This document shows positions 58,101 to 63,439 of a stretch of DNA of 64,000 bases, piece after piece. This DNA is from Leguminivora glycinivorella (lineage: Eukaryota; Arthropoda; Insecta; Lepidoptera; Tortricidae). The DNA lies in NCBI RefSeq assembly GCF_023078275.1, contig NC_062971.1:3038001-3102000 (forward strand). The letters run 5' to 3'. The position numbers were made by a program, and so were the translations under genes. Numbering within the stretch: position 1 is the first letter of the stretch; every line of letters starts with the position of its first letter. Below the pieces are notes generated by a model. The model searched no databases and was not told the origin of the DNA. It saw only the letters and a list, made by a program, of their open reading frames with translations.

Positions 58101-60009
58101 TATGTAATACCTGCTCCACATCCCTAGAATGACATCAAAATTCAGTAACAATAAATGATAGTTTAATAAAAAAACTTGCGTGAATTCAAATATTCATGAA
58201 AGCATTGAATTGGTTAACTTTATGATAAGCGTGTGGTGACGGGTTAAGAATTTTTCCCATGTGGTGACGGGTTAAGAATTTCATCACCCCCTTTTTTCCC
58301 GTGGGTGTCGTAGAAGTCGACTGTGGGATATGGGTTAAATTGTGGCGTAGGCGAGAGGCTGGTAACCTGTCACTGCAATTTCGATTTCTATCAACCCCTT
58401 TTTGCCAAGAGTGGCACTGAAACTTTAGTAGTTCATGTGCTCTGCCTACCTCTTTATGGGATACAGGCGTGATTGTATGTATGTATGATAAGCAGAAACA
58501 TCTGCAATCGATACCACTAGGCTGAGCTGAGAATAAACTTAAACAGGTTGTACTACCTACAAAAAAATTGTTTGCCAATTTACATGACACCATCATATTT
58601 TTATCAAATTGCATGACATAATCATCCATGATGTGGCTATTAGTTATCAGTGCATGCAATTTATTTGCTTGAAAAAGTAGCAAAGTCAGATATGACAACT
58701 TTTAGATCCTGATCTTTGATTAGATAAACATGTGCTGCTATGTTAACTTATGGGGGGCTAAATTCGAACTTCGTTAAATCCAAGGGGAGCCAAATTAGTA
58801 CTTTTTTTGTTTTTTTGCCCCCCCCTCAAAAAAGGTCTAGATCCGGCACTGAGTAGCATACCTACTAAAAGTTAGACCTATGTTATAAAGAACTTATATG
58901 AACATTATAACATGAATAAAGGGTTTGTATAATGATTAACTTGATGAATGCTGATGGAACAAGCTTATAATAGCCTTTATTCTTTAAATTATGCTTACTT
59001 TACTAAGGTGTCAGCGCTCAGATCTTCCGGGTTGTCAGCCTGTGTTTCTCCGTGCCCTCTGATGTCCATTGAGATCACTTGGCAGTGGATCATGTTTGTT
59101 ATTTCTTCCTGAAAACCATTTGTGCTGATGACAGATGATATGCAATTTCATTTTTTACCTATTGATAAGGTTATACAATATACAAAAAGTATATTGTATT
59201 CAAGCTTGGAGCTTAATACTGGTTATTAATAGAATAACATATTTTTTTACAAGAATAGTCTATTAAAAAAACCTGTGCCTATTGATTTACTTCATGAATA
59301 AATTCTGAGTTCATTTTCCTGCATATGACATTAATTTAATTTTTTTTTAATAGCCTATAGAGTGTCCCACTGCTGGACAAAGGCCTCCCCCCTAGATTTC
59401 CAATCCTCCCAATTAAGTGCAGCATCCATCCAGTTGTTGAGAAAGGAGTCCAGGTCATCCCGCCATCTCTTTCCAGGCCGACCCCTCGGGCGTTCGCGTG
59501 TTGGCATCCACTCCGTAGCTAACTTAGCACACCGCTGTGGATGCATATGCCATACATGGCCTGCCCAGTCCCACTTCAACCTGGCGGTTTTGACCCCAAC
59601 GTCAACAATGCCTGTCTTGGCGCGCAATGTAGTGTTTCGGACCCGGTCAATCCTTTTCACCCCAAGCATGTTGCGCTCCATGGCTCTTTGGCAAACCTTC
59701 AATATTGTCTTTTGTGACTCGGTAAGTGACCATGTCTGAGCACCGTAGGTGAGGATTGGCAATATACACATGTCAACGAGTCTCTCTAGCTACATAAATA
59801 GAACTCACTGTAAAAAGTGCCCAACTCAGACCAGAGTACCCTCCGCCATGCAGTGTTACCAGCCGAGGCCTGCTTGAATGGTCCGGCTCCGGAGACAAGT
59901 ATACCCTGAACGTTCCCCCTTCCGCCTCCACGTCCATATACTTCTCAAAGTACTGCTGCCACGGCACTGGACTGTAATCCTTGCGGCGGGCCATGCCAAA
60001 CGGAGCCAT
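37117..60009 (-). CDS. PPME1: Protein phosphatase methylesterase 1 (PME-1)
   Basis: Serine esterase that removes the C-terminal methyl ester of the PP2A catalytic subunit (family knowledge). Exons in order on the minus strand: 60009-59809 (from ATG; an acceptor TTCTTCAG just before it suggests an upstream exon), 59108-58999, 58123-57966, 57687-57614, [one exon not found], 41001-40936, 40328-40143, 38754-38597, 38159-38095, 37215-37117 (stop TAA). All located junctions keep phase. Landmarks: RRKDYSPVPWQQYFEKYMDV, LHGGGYSGLSW, DIRGHGET, nucleophile motif GHSMGG (Ser), IDVVEG (Asp), TAMDALASMQSFLRGRP, an acidic Pro-rich linker, WRIDLSKTERYWSGWF, LTIGQMQG, CGHAVHED (His), HRVTEP. The missing exon should encode the AIEW-type segment and have a length of 3n+2. 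Three exons have tandem copies on their downstream side. The large intron 57613-41002 hosts a lipase gene and a gypsy element. Divergent from the zinc-finger gene. Confidence 0.93.
37378..37495. mobile_element. MITE of the GGCCACTTGCACCAAC family in a PPME1 3' flank intron
   Basis: Inverted relative to 19027-19132. TAA at 37375-37377 and TTA at 37496-37498. Ends GGGCCACTTGCACCAACG and GATGCAAGTGGGCC. Confidence 0.75.
37520..37650. repeat. Partial copy of the TAGGCT-AGTTTCCTA MITE
   Basis: Contains GACGTCACTCAATTC, TTTGACAGTTCTTAAAAAGA and AGCTGATTTGACTAG, the inverse of the interiors at 10340-10440 and 62020-62110. Confidence 0.5.
37862..38034 (+). mobile_element. Helitron-like non-autonomous 3' end
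   Basis: AATATTATAAATCGGAAAGT, GTGTCTGTTTGTTTGTCCGT, ACATAGGCTACTTTTTGTC and the end GCGAGCGAAGCCGCGAGC-AAACG-CTAG followed by T. A hairpin just before CTAG, with T after it, is a Helitron signature. A second such end is at 54448-54673. Confidence 0.5.
38331..38596 (-). repeat. Two extra 130-bp copies of the PPME1 TIGQMQG exon 3' part
   Basis: The true exon is 38754-38597. Downstream on its strand the segment from TACTGGTC through the GTATGTGTC donor is repeated twice more with a strict 130-base period (donors at 38596, 38466 and 38336 on the minus strand). Copies are almost identical; one visible difference is GAAGCCAGG versus GAAGCGAGG. The unit is 121 bases of exon plus 9 of intron. No acceptor is included, and 130 is not a multiple of three. 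Confidence 0.92.
38868..38932. repeat. LINE 3'-end fragment family, copy 3
   Basis: AAGAACTTACTGTGGGACTC, then GGTCAATCTGTGTAAGTATG and TCCTATAATATT, as in the copies near 50 and 1990. Confidence 0.4.
38985..39150. repeat. Interspersed repeat with CAGTACAGATG ends, copy 2
   Basis: Inverse of 29038-29268; carries ACGATACAAGTGCGTAAAAA, TTTTCGCACGTGTATCGTAC and two CAGTACAGATG / CATCTGTACTG ends. Confidence 0.6.
39540..39700 (+). repeat. Fragment of a GGGTTCC-type interspersed repeat
   Basis: TTAGGGTTCCTTACCAGAAA, GGTGCGACTCTGTCCGTCTG and TCGAGAACTACTAATG resemble the start of the repeat family at 12239-12806 and the segment at 41550-41850. Confidence 0.4.
39708..40142 (-). repeat. Two tandem copies of the PPME1 acidic-linker exon
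   Basis: The exon at 40328-40143 (186 bases) is followed on its strand by a copy at 40102-39914 (189 bases) and another at 39877-39710 (168 bases). Unlike the other arrays in this window, these copies keep an acceptor (TATTATTACAG, ACTATTGCAG) and a donor (GTATACC, GTAATAT). All three lengths are multiples of three and have the same splice phase (2 to 2). Copy 2 is fully open and differs by substitutions plus one extra Pro. Copy 3 hits an in-frame TAG after about 27 codons. The gaps between copies are only about 36-40 bases, very short for introns. Confidence 0.88.
40482..40640. repeat. 180-bp interspersed repeat, copy 2
   Basis: Same orientation and sequence as 23935-24115 (GCCTGGTAGGCACTCGTGAA, GGCGGGTTCTCGCCATACAA, CCATTTTTTGTCTGGTAG). 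Confidence 0.6.
41550..42700 (+). repeat. Old interspersed repeat cluster
   Basis: 41555-41850 carries TGTCTGTCTGTCCGTCTGTC, CTCCGAAACTACTGGACCGA and CAAATGAAAGAGCATTTTAT, typical of lepidopteran SINE- or LINE-derived repeats. 42295-42370 (TTTTGGCACTTGAAAAAAGT, GTAAACAAACC) is inverted at 43955-44020. No gene seen. Confidence 0.45.
42705..43207 (+). repeat. Interspersed repeat with internal duplication and (TAAA)n
   Basis: Starts with the hairpin ACCGAGCTTCGCTCGGT and ends with GAGCGGTTTCCGAGATCGTC, a TAAATAAATAAATAAA run and AGAATTGCTCGTTTAAAAGT. Within it, about 105 bases are duplicated (42755-42863 and 42903-43006), both with TGTGTCGCCATCTAGT and ACACGAGATGGCGCGC. Confidence 0.55.
43562..43697. 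mobile_element. 136-bp MITE, TTA target duplication
   Basis: TTA at 43559-43561 and 43698-43700. Arms with ATTATCCGATCCGATATCGG are inverted. Sister of 29718-29850. Confidence 0.75.
44140..44290 (+). repeat. Microsatellite-linked repeat, short copy
   Basis: TTTAACCACCAACGCAAAAA, TTTGACGCTTGACATATG, only two or three TCTG units, then GCATCATAGCTCCCGAACGA. Same family as 3690-4010. Confidence 0.6.
44294..44420 (+). repeat. SINE-like interspersed repeat
   Basis: TACCACGTAGGTGGCAAACA, GGCATACGGTCCGCTTGATG and ACCTATGGACGCCTGCCACT match 9515-9630; a weaker relative is at 55095-55165. Confidence 0.5.
45402..46622 (+). CDS. Secreted lipase (acid/neutral lipase family), intronless, nested in PPME1
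   Basis: One open frame of 406 codons from ATG to TAA, opposite in strand to the PPME1 gene around it. A hydrophobic N-terminus (residues about 4-15, FLLLLFIAVS) suggests a signal peptide. The AB-hydrolase lipase region NGYKAEKHEVITDDGYIL is followed by LLLVHGLLQSAECFV (oxyanion-side HG motif), FGNVRGN, nucleophile motif GYSQGGG (Ser about 175), GASDGFVD (Asp) and NHLDMVYS (His), so the triad looks complete. Length is normal for insect lipase 1/3-like or lysosomal acid lipase-like enzymes, which hydrolyse glycerides or sterol esters. Substrate cannot be told from sequence. TATATAG at 45364-45370 may be a TATA-like element 30-40 bases upstream. Lack of introns may reflect retroposition or an intron-poor family. 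Confidence 0.9.
   Translation: MLHGFLLLLFIAVSPSHLSIIRTVANFKFRPLAKNDDYNDFIQIAAENGYKAEKHEVITDDGYILTMHRIPPGKKCTKKTPLLLVHGLLQSAECFVDSGPEAPGFVLAQHCYDVWFGNVRGNFHSRRHVTLDPDRDSKFWKFSIDEMGHYDIPAMVDYVLYATRVKQLIYIGYSQGGGVFFIMNSEKPEYADKISLYIGLAPNTRQYKTKSVHSRSIMNAMKSRQTLLEASGVWEVAARGSPFQRTLMSLCQVKLFTAFCRQVLSAIDSPHPGSISPETTRRMFEHFPAGTSVQILAGYGQAMDEMRFVKFNYGFEENLEVYGVAEPPAYDLGTSTMPVVLFHGASDGFVDTSDLDWAAGQLPNVLENVTVADPLWNHLDMVYSRYWKDQIFPTMEKYLHTYDNSY
46778..47914 (+). repeat. 1,137-bp direct repeat, copy 1
   Basis: Starts TAACCTAATTTGGGATCGCT and ends ACATGATTGTA; followed directly by a near-identical second copy. It contains a 90-codon open stretch (46787-47059) and an inner MITE-like inverted pair (TCGTCACTACTTTTAAAAAA / TTTTTTTAAAGTAGTGACGA, about 47727-47876). 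Confidence 0.9.
46787..47059 (+). CDS. Unrecognised 90-codon open frame in the direct repeat, copy 1
   Basis: The frame has no ATG at its start (first in-frame ATG is about codon 33). Its composition looks protein-like: PDIATLVSSLYGGEAHTFFK, then an aromatic-rich segment with YFWKVFSF, and RPDYDTKCT at the end. I do not recognise it. It could be a terminal exon or a relic of a gene. The identical frame recurs at 47924-48196. Confidence 0.3.
   Translation: MGSLNPNLPDIATLVSSLYGGEAHTFFKYFLEMFIALNNSINITYFWKVFSFYLSWFKIYSSLNMGKIVVDTALKYEISFVRPDYDTKCT
47915..49051 (+). repeat. 1,137-bp direct repeat, copy 2
   Basis: Matches copy 1 with only a few substitutions seen (for example GGTCGACTTC versus GGTCAACTTC, CACAATTG versus CACCATTG). 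It ends about 115 bases before the gypsy element. Confidence 0.9.
47924..48196 (+). CDS. Unrecognised 90-codon open frame in the direct repeat, copy 2
   Basis: Identical in translation to 46787-47059; same remarks. Confidence 0.3.
   Translation: MGSLNPNLPDIATLVSSLYGGEAHTFFKYFLEMFIALNNSINITYFWKVFSFYLSWFKIYSSLNMGKIVVDTALKYEISFVRPDYDTKCT
49168..49543 (+). repeat. 5' LTR of the gypsy element
   Basis: 376 bases, matches 53314-53689. Its first part also encodes the C-terminus of the polyprotein because the frame runs into the 3' LTR. Confidence 0.92.
49697..53440 (+). CDS. gypsy gag-protease-integrase polyprotein, RT/RNase H deleted
   Basis: Open frame of 1,247 codons from the first ATG; it is open slightly upstream from 49679. 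Order: gag capsid region (about residues 75-240; IWWQGVK, ELFSMVQGEE), a CxxC-type zinc knuckle (YCVYCRRGGHNKDKC) and a second Cys cluster (CYGCG...CSNC), a low-complexity GC-rich linker, then a retropepsin-like domain with LVDPAAKTSVAG and LLGIDFL. The catalytic triplet reads D-P-A rather than D-T/S-G/A. The frame then reaches the pre-RT motif IDTGDHPPIAVPPY and jumps directly at about 51812 to NVVADTLSR, the end of RNase H. Integrase follows, with an HHCC zinc region (HDSPLSGHQG, CVPCQ) and DDE residues (ACGT-type order: AIDLFGP Asp, VSDNG Asp, NPAER Glu), then a GPY-type C-terminal module. No env. It ends inside the 3' LTR. Confidence 0.92.
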   Translation: MSRGRRAGRHSLGTHNDDSDADNNITMNQDALTAMLTTLQQTQNEFCQQLLREVRSSTPSQADATAAAVAAATTFAAVNGNFAQCTARYSGSKDEHLETFIDSIESYKSCMHITDENAVRGLSLLLTKDAGIWWQGVKLEIRTWEDAINKLRCAFGERRPPFVIYTELFSMVQGEETTELFVAKARALLAKLPPEDLSERVQLDMVFGLLDRRIRKRLKRENIDSFATLLKNSQSIEDARKENHVPVSKKNIVQSDHQGSTASVSPNRGGRSRASGASDVATPRAAASSVDSSASTSQRLYCVYCRRGGHNKDKCEKLGKSEKSDKCVDNKVVDKVKCYGCGAPNVIRSKCSNCNSKSSKSGSGLSFYAVDIVDDAAAPRKGASSVSGACASQPASQPPPDGDGAASRARHGESPAARRNLSPARANEYSRERDTYAAGYEESAGAADAPDTITAPIVNPSPAHCSRGNPAHAVGNLNVNVKSVDCKTSVCQTFCEEVGDVKTSRRPILNISILGANGTALVDPAAKTSVAGHTLYAFLLSKGHPLVSSTRIVRLADGVSSERTVFTTEVEVTLKYKKGKVKFVIFPESVANESLLGIDFLKSFDIDIHFGKEFWYFGNNIGEKFKLEFESVSPPTLCVAALEALRDDEATSLTAQQHGLLAQLLTENGDLFEPGGGPTLFAEHRIDTGDHPPIAVPPYCVTPAKANVVADTLSRPPCEEESRDQCGVCAVVVDLPARSPTDLRRAQLDDPDLEKVIVELESTSDAAAVGAKRWSERGYFMQQGVLYRYNPDVDSEEPQLVVPVSLHLDILKECHDSPLSGHQGIERTFHKISQRFFFPGMRRIIAEYIKSCVPCQRYKASNEKPSGLLQTPVLSQRNEVIAIDLFGPLPEGEKGERWILLVEDTATRWVELYALQEATSEACARTLVEEYFLRYGFPRRVVSDNGVQFVGAVMQQCMFVLGVKQSLIPLYHAEANPAERKNRDLKTQLGMLVGNDHTSWPTKLGVIRFAMNSAVCQATGATPAYLMFARQMRSPIEVSYDLRAVLDKENFVPQITPYLRSFINSLSTVRDRVETQQDRRKEHADKSRQPGDVFEVGDNVLITSHVLSNAGKNVSAKFVPKRDGPYLVVKKVSPTTYLVAGPNSPAEVLGKYHASQLVRFNGRDDVLPSPVVPKRNRGRPRNRNQSRETRERVHGRGRHHELEGEYIACDTGFTPNASQRGGTSQERDRRLPKRTNRGRPPARFLTD
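53314..53689 (+). repeat. 3' LTR of the gypsy element
   Basis: 376 bases, matches the 5' LTR; contains the polyprotein stop codon at 53438-53440. Confidence 0.92.
53790..53950 (+). mobile_element. LINE reverse transcriptase C-terminal fragment
   Basis: The frame 53759-53947 includes LFTRDAKLDKDIEMRVNAGN-type sequence followed by RVNG. This resembles the segment after the RT domain in insect RTE/CR1-like LINEs. The rest is decayed; no RT core is present. Confidence 0.55.
54448..54673 (+). mobile_element. Helitron-like non-autonomous element
   Basis: Contains AACTGACTGACTAACATATC, CCGAAACCGCTGGTCCTAGA, CCTCCTAAGGGGGTCAAATG and the end GCGGGCGAAGCCGCGG then AAAAAG-CTAG and T. Terminal structure as in 37862-38034. 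Confidence 0.55.
54680..57600. other. PPME1 intron; repeats only
   Basis: Holds a GC-rich patch (54950-55060), a SINE-like piece (55095-55165) and a truncated foldback MITE (55348-55545). No gene seen. The missing PPME1 exon might be here, but I could not find a convincing candidate. Confidence 0.45.
55348..55545. mobile_element. Truncated copy of the GGGTGAAATAAAAAGGACC foldback MITE
   Basis: Left arm intact (ACAGGGTGAAATAAAAAGGA, GTGACTTTTGAGGTCATTAT). The right arm is reduced to the TTTCAGCATTAGTCCCGTAA segment. Confidence 0.6.
57825..57965 (-). repeat. Decayed copy of the PPME1 GHSMGG exon 3' part
   Basis: The true exon is 58123-57966. After about 19 bases of intron its 3' part is repeated (57946-57825), again ending in GTAGAGG-GTAAG. 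The copied nucleophile motif reads GCSMGG (His to Cys). The unit is 141 bases, donor included, acceptor not. Confidence 0.88.
58220..58495 (-). repeat. LINE-derived repeat with (ATGT)n end
   Basis: GTCGACTGTGGGATATGGGT, GGCGTAGGCGAGAGGCTGG, CCAAGAGTGGCACTGAAACT and GGGATACAGGCGTGATTGTA then TGTATGTATG. This is a sequence I know as a frequent lepidopteran repeat. The first 25 bases (GTGGTGACGGGTTAAGAATT) are tandemly doubled. The 170-codon minus-strand frame here is not a gene. Strand is uncertain. Confidence 0.5.
59345..59775 (-). mobile_element. RTE-like LINE 3' fragment in PPME1 intron 1
   Basis: The minus-strand frame 59771-59355 encodes the C-terminal part of an RTE-type ORF: ILTYGAQTWSLTE, RAMERNMLGVKRIDRVRN, WAGHVWHM and GRPGKRWRDDLD, ending QQWDTL. 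The RT core and 5' part are gone. It ends about 35 bases from the PPME1 exon at 59809-60010. Confidence 0.75.
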
Positions 60010-61122
60010 CCTGAAGAAATATATTAATTGTATAATTGAATAGTCAACAGATGTTCTGTAACTCTTGGACATTACTTATGATAACACACATAGTTATCAC
60101 ATACATTCACTGCCAGGCAGTATGATTTTGTATAAGGGCATGTGTTGCTGGCAGTGAATGTGTTAATAACAGTATGTGAATACTTTAGTTCAATAGAACT
60201 ACAATCAATTTTGACCATGGTGGATAAAACAATACAGCTCAATTTTAAGTTTCACATTATATTACGACTACCTCTTTACAATATCCTAACCTGGACATTT
60301 TTTAACAGCAGGATTCCTATTTATTGTCACAATTTGAGATATGAGAAAAAATACTAAGATATACCTTTCTTATACATATATATTTATTACCGTAAGAATA
60401 AAATATCAACTACATGAACTACAAACAATTTCATACACAGGAACTTATAACAATAATTGCCGATCATGACATCATTGCAAACGTCCGTCCTAAACGAAGT
60501 TTCATTGTTCCATAGTTATGTTATTTCCAAACACAATAAAAGTAATATTACAATAAAAATCAGTTATAAAAATATGAAAAATAATTACTTTCCACTTGCT
60601 GGTTTTGGGCAAAGGGGCGGCAATTTACTCTTCATTATGCTTTTCTGTAGTGCAGACATGTTTATAATTTTATTTTATTTTATTTCCTTAGGAGTACTGA
60701 GACAATTGTACAATGTATTTTATTTTATTCTTTCTTTAGGACCAAAATAAAAACACAATTCACATTTTTTTACAATAATTGTCAAAATTAGTGATGAGCA
60801 TGAGCACTACCTTGAGTTTACGAGAGTATAACAAATATCGATAAGCATATATATTAATCTTATATCGATTCTTATCGCATCTCAACGAATCCTTATAAAA
60901 CCGGAAATAAGACATCGATCCTAAGGTACGCACTAAAACTGTCAAAGTCAAAGCAAAAGTGTCAACCAACCTCGAAATTGACGTCAAAATATTGTTTGTG
61001 TTGGGAAATAAAAATGTTTTATAACAGATACTACGAATAATATTCCTTTATCTGATACTAAATAAGAATATTTATTGAAATCTTAGTTCCCTAGCATATT
61101 TAAAATCATAAAAAATACAGCA
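60010..61122. promoter_or_regulatory. Divergent intergenic region between PPME1 and the zinc-finger gene
   Basis: About 1.1 kb separates the first located PPME1 exon (minus) from the zinc-finger start (plus). An untranslated or short coding PPME1 exon and both promoters are expected here, but no convincing TATA box or exon was found. It includes a hairpin at 60105-60168 with inverted ACATTCACTGCCA / TGGCAGTGAATGTG. Confidence 0.35.
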
Positions 61123-63299
61123 ATGGACTTTACAAAAATGTGTCGAATTTGCCTCGAATCTAACAAAATAACATACGACATTTACTCAAGCTATTACGCT
61201 AAAAGAAATACCCTGTACTGTGAAATGCTGTCTAATTGCACTAAGCTAAAGGTAAGTTATTTGTATACTTATGTAAAATATATTTAAGTACATTTCCTGC
61301 TGCTGGTTGTCAAGGAAAGCTTATGTGTCTTCATTATACAAACGTTGAGTTGATTGACGATCTATTTCTGTCCAGCGGATCCAGTTCGCTAGCGAGTTCT
61401 TATTGTATACTGTTCGAAACCAAAGTCCAGAACTTATCTTTATATTTACTATATTTTTAGCCTACCAAAGATGATGGTCTACCTAGCTCAATCTGTAAGG
61501 AATGTAGCCGACAATTGAAACGATCATACGCATTTAATCTTAAATGCGAGGAGAGCGACAACAAACTTAGAGACTACATAGAAAGCATTAATGATATAAA
61601 GGATGATAACAAAAGTAAATTAAATAAGGAACATTTAGAACTAAAAACAGAAGCAGAAGAAGTGAAAAATGAAGATATGGATGTCAAAGTTGAGGCGGAC
61701 ACAGTATGCAATGTAATAAACGAAATTTTTGAGAATACTGAGCATGATTTGAAGGATGATATTAAACTTGGTAGGTATACTCTTTGATCTTATTTAAGTA
61801 GGCATATAATATAGGTACATTATCTTGTTTTCTCTTTTAACAGTTGTGTTCAAATTTTTAACATAATTTGTGTTTCTAGCATGTGGTACAGTGGGCCAAG
61901 AAAGTGGTCTACCACTTTTGACAAAAGTTTCTGTGAGCTTTACGATCGCTAAGGTTGACTTGACATATGGTATGACGTAAATATCATATATAGACAGAGC
62001 AATAGGCTAGTTTCCTACTAGTCAAATCAGCTTCTTTTTATAAACTGTCAAATTTTTGATTTGCTAATATGGTATCACTATGAAATACTGAGGAGTGACG
62101 TCACAGTCAATTCAATATAACTATGTTTAAAAATAACTACTGTCCATATTTTTTTTTCTAATTATGTGGTGCTTTATTTCGTGCACTGCATAAAATATTT
62201 TATTTTAAGTATAGGAAACTATTGTCTAGCCTATTGTCACTGACATAATATTATTGCAAGGGAAAATCGACCTTGTTGTCTCATGACGTTCAAAGAACCT
62301 CAACCGTAGGGTGGTAAACCGCATTTTTGGTCGACTGTACCACAGGAAACATGTTATAGTTTTTATCTTTGAATAAAGCTGAATTGTAGATAAATAATAA
62401 TGTTACTTGCTCATTTCAGAGGTGACCTGTAATGAATATGACAATGGTAATGACAGTGACTGGGATGCAGACGATGACAACATGCTTTTAGGAGACCTGC
62501 AGCTGAAGAAGAAGGCTAAAGGTATTGATGATATTGATTATTGTAATTGGTTAATATTGGTGTAGAGAAATTAGTCTATAAGGGGACATGGTTCACCCAG
62601 AAAGCTGTGTCATAACATAAACGCTACTTACTGAAGATCAACAGAATTAATTGGTTACTAAAGAGATTATAATTTGTTTGGTATATATTTTTTTCTATTT
62701 TATAGATTTTACCATAGAAGAAGAAAAACCCAAAAAGAGAAGAGGACGAAAAAAACGGAGTGAGTACTTACACAAAACTCAACACTTTTTACTAAGTTAA
62801 TACAGATAACCATCAATAAGGGCCAGTTGCATCAACCACACTTGATAGACACATCATTGTCAAACAGCAGACATCCCTGAAACTTCCCTTTCAATAACAC
62901 TTCAACCGTGACAGACAGTTTGATGCAATCGGCCCTAAAGGGTACAAATGAAAAAGCAGCAACATCATAGTCTTATAAATAACTTAAAAACCAATAAGTG
63001 TAACAAAATGATACTATGATGTTGACTTTATATATTCTACACTTTTTATGTCACATTTAATTACTGGTATTCAATGATGATTCTTTTTTAATACTTTTGT
63101 ATTACTTTATAGCTAAATAGTTTATAACTTGTTACTTGTCCCCAGTCGACCTGGAGCACCAACTGCCAGAAAGCAAACTGCCACACCAATGCGACATCTG
63201 TGGCAAGTTCCTTAGTACCAAGAGCAACTTGAAGGCGCACAAGATTTGCCACACAGACCTGCGGCCGTACAAGTGCGCCGACTGTCCTGCCACATTCAG
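61123..63299 (+). CDS. ZAD / C2H2 zinc-finger protein, 3' part beyond the window
   Basis: Exons: 61123-61251, 61461-61770, 62420-62521, 62706-62759, 63146-63299 (donor GTAACT), all in phase. The N-terminus MCRICLE and the later ICKEC form the paired CxxC of a zinc-finger-associated domain (ZAD), a dimerisation module of insect transcription factors. Then come an acidic Lys/Glu-rich linker, an acidic exon (DNDNM-type), a basic AT-hook-like stretch KKRRGRKKR, and one C2H2 finger CDICGKFLSTKSNLKAH followed by KICH. A second finger begins CADCPATFR and is cut by the intron. More fingers are expected downstream of this window or after the repeats at 63330-63960. Target unknown. Confidence 0.85.
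62002..62235. mobile_element. MITE with TAGGCT-AGTTTCCTA ends, copy 2
   Basis: Left ATAGGCTAGTTTCCTAC and right AGCCTATT are inverted. The interior matches 10331-10567. In an intron of the zinc-finger gene. Confidence 0.65.
62820..62935. mobile_element. MITE of the GGCCAGTTGCATCAAC family, TAA target duplication
   Basis: TAA at 62817-62819 and 62936-62938; ends GGGCCAGTTGCATCAACC and TTTGATGCAATCGGCCC. Confidence 0.8.
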
Positions 63300-63330
63300 G
63301 TAACTTTAAATAGATTGTGTTTTACTGTAC

Positions 63331-63434
63331 TGGCAGGCAAGTATGGTCAAGCGATAAATGATACAACATCAGGCCCTAGGATAGGGACGGCCCGATGTTT
63401 TATCATTTATCGCGCGTCCATGATTGCCTGCCAG
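63331..63434. mobile_element. Hairpin MITE in a zinc-finger gene intron
   Basis: TGGCAGGCAAGTATGGTCAA, GCGATAAATGATA and AACATCAGGCCC are inverted on the right as GGCCCGATGTT, TATCATTTATCGC and GATTGCCTGCCA. Distantly related to 940-1045 and 6470-6575. Confidence 0.65.
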
Positions 63435-63439
63435 GAATC

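Noticed and set aside
58186..58698. 170-codon minus-strand frame
   Set aside because: Lies over a known type of lepidopteran LINE-derived repeat with tandem ends; not a host gene.
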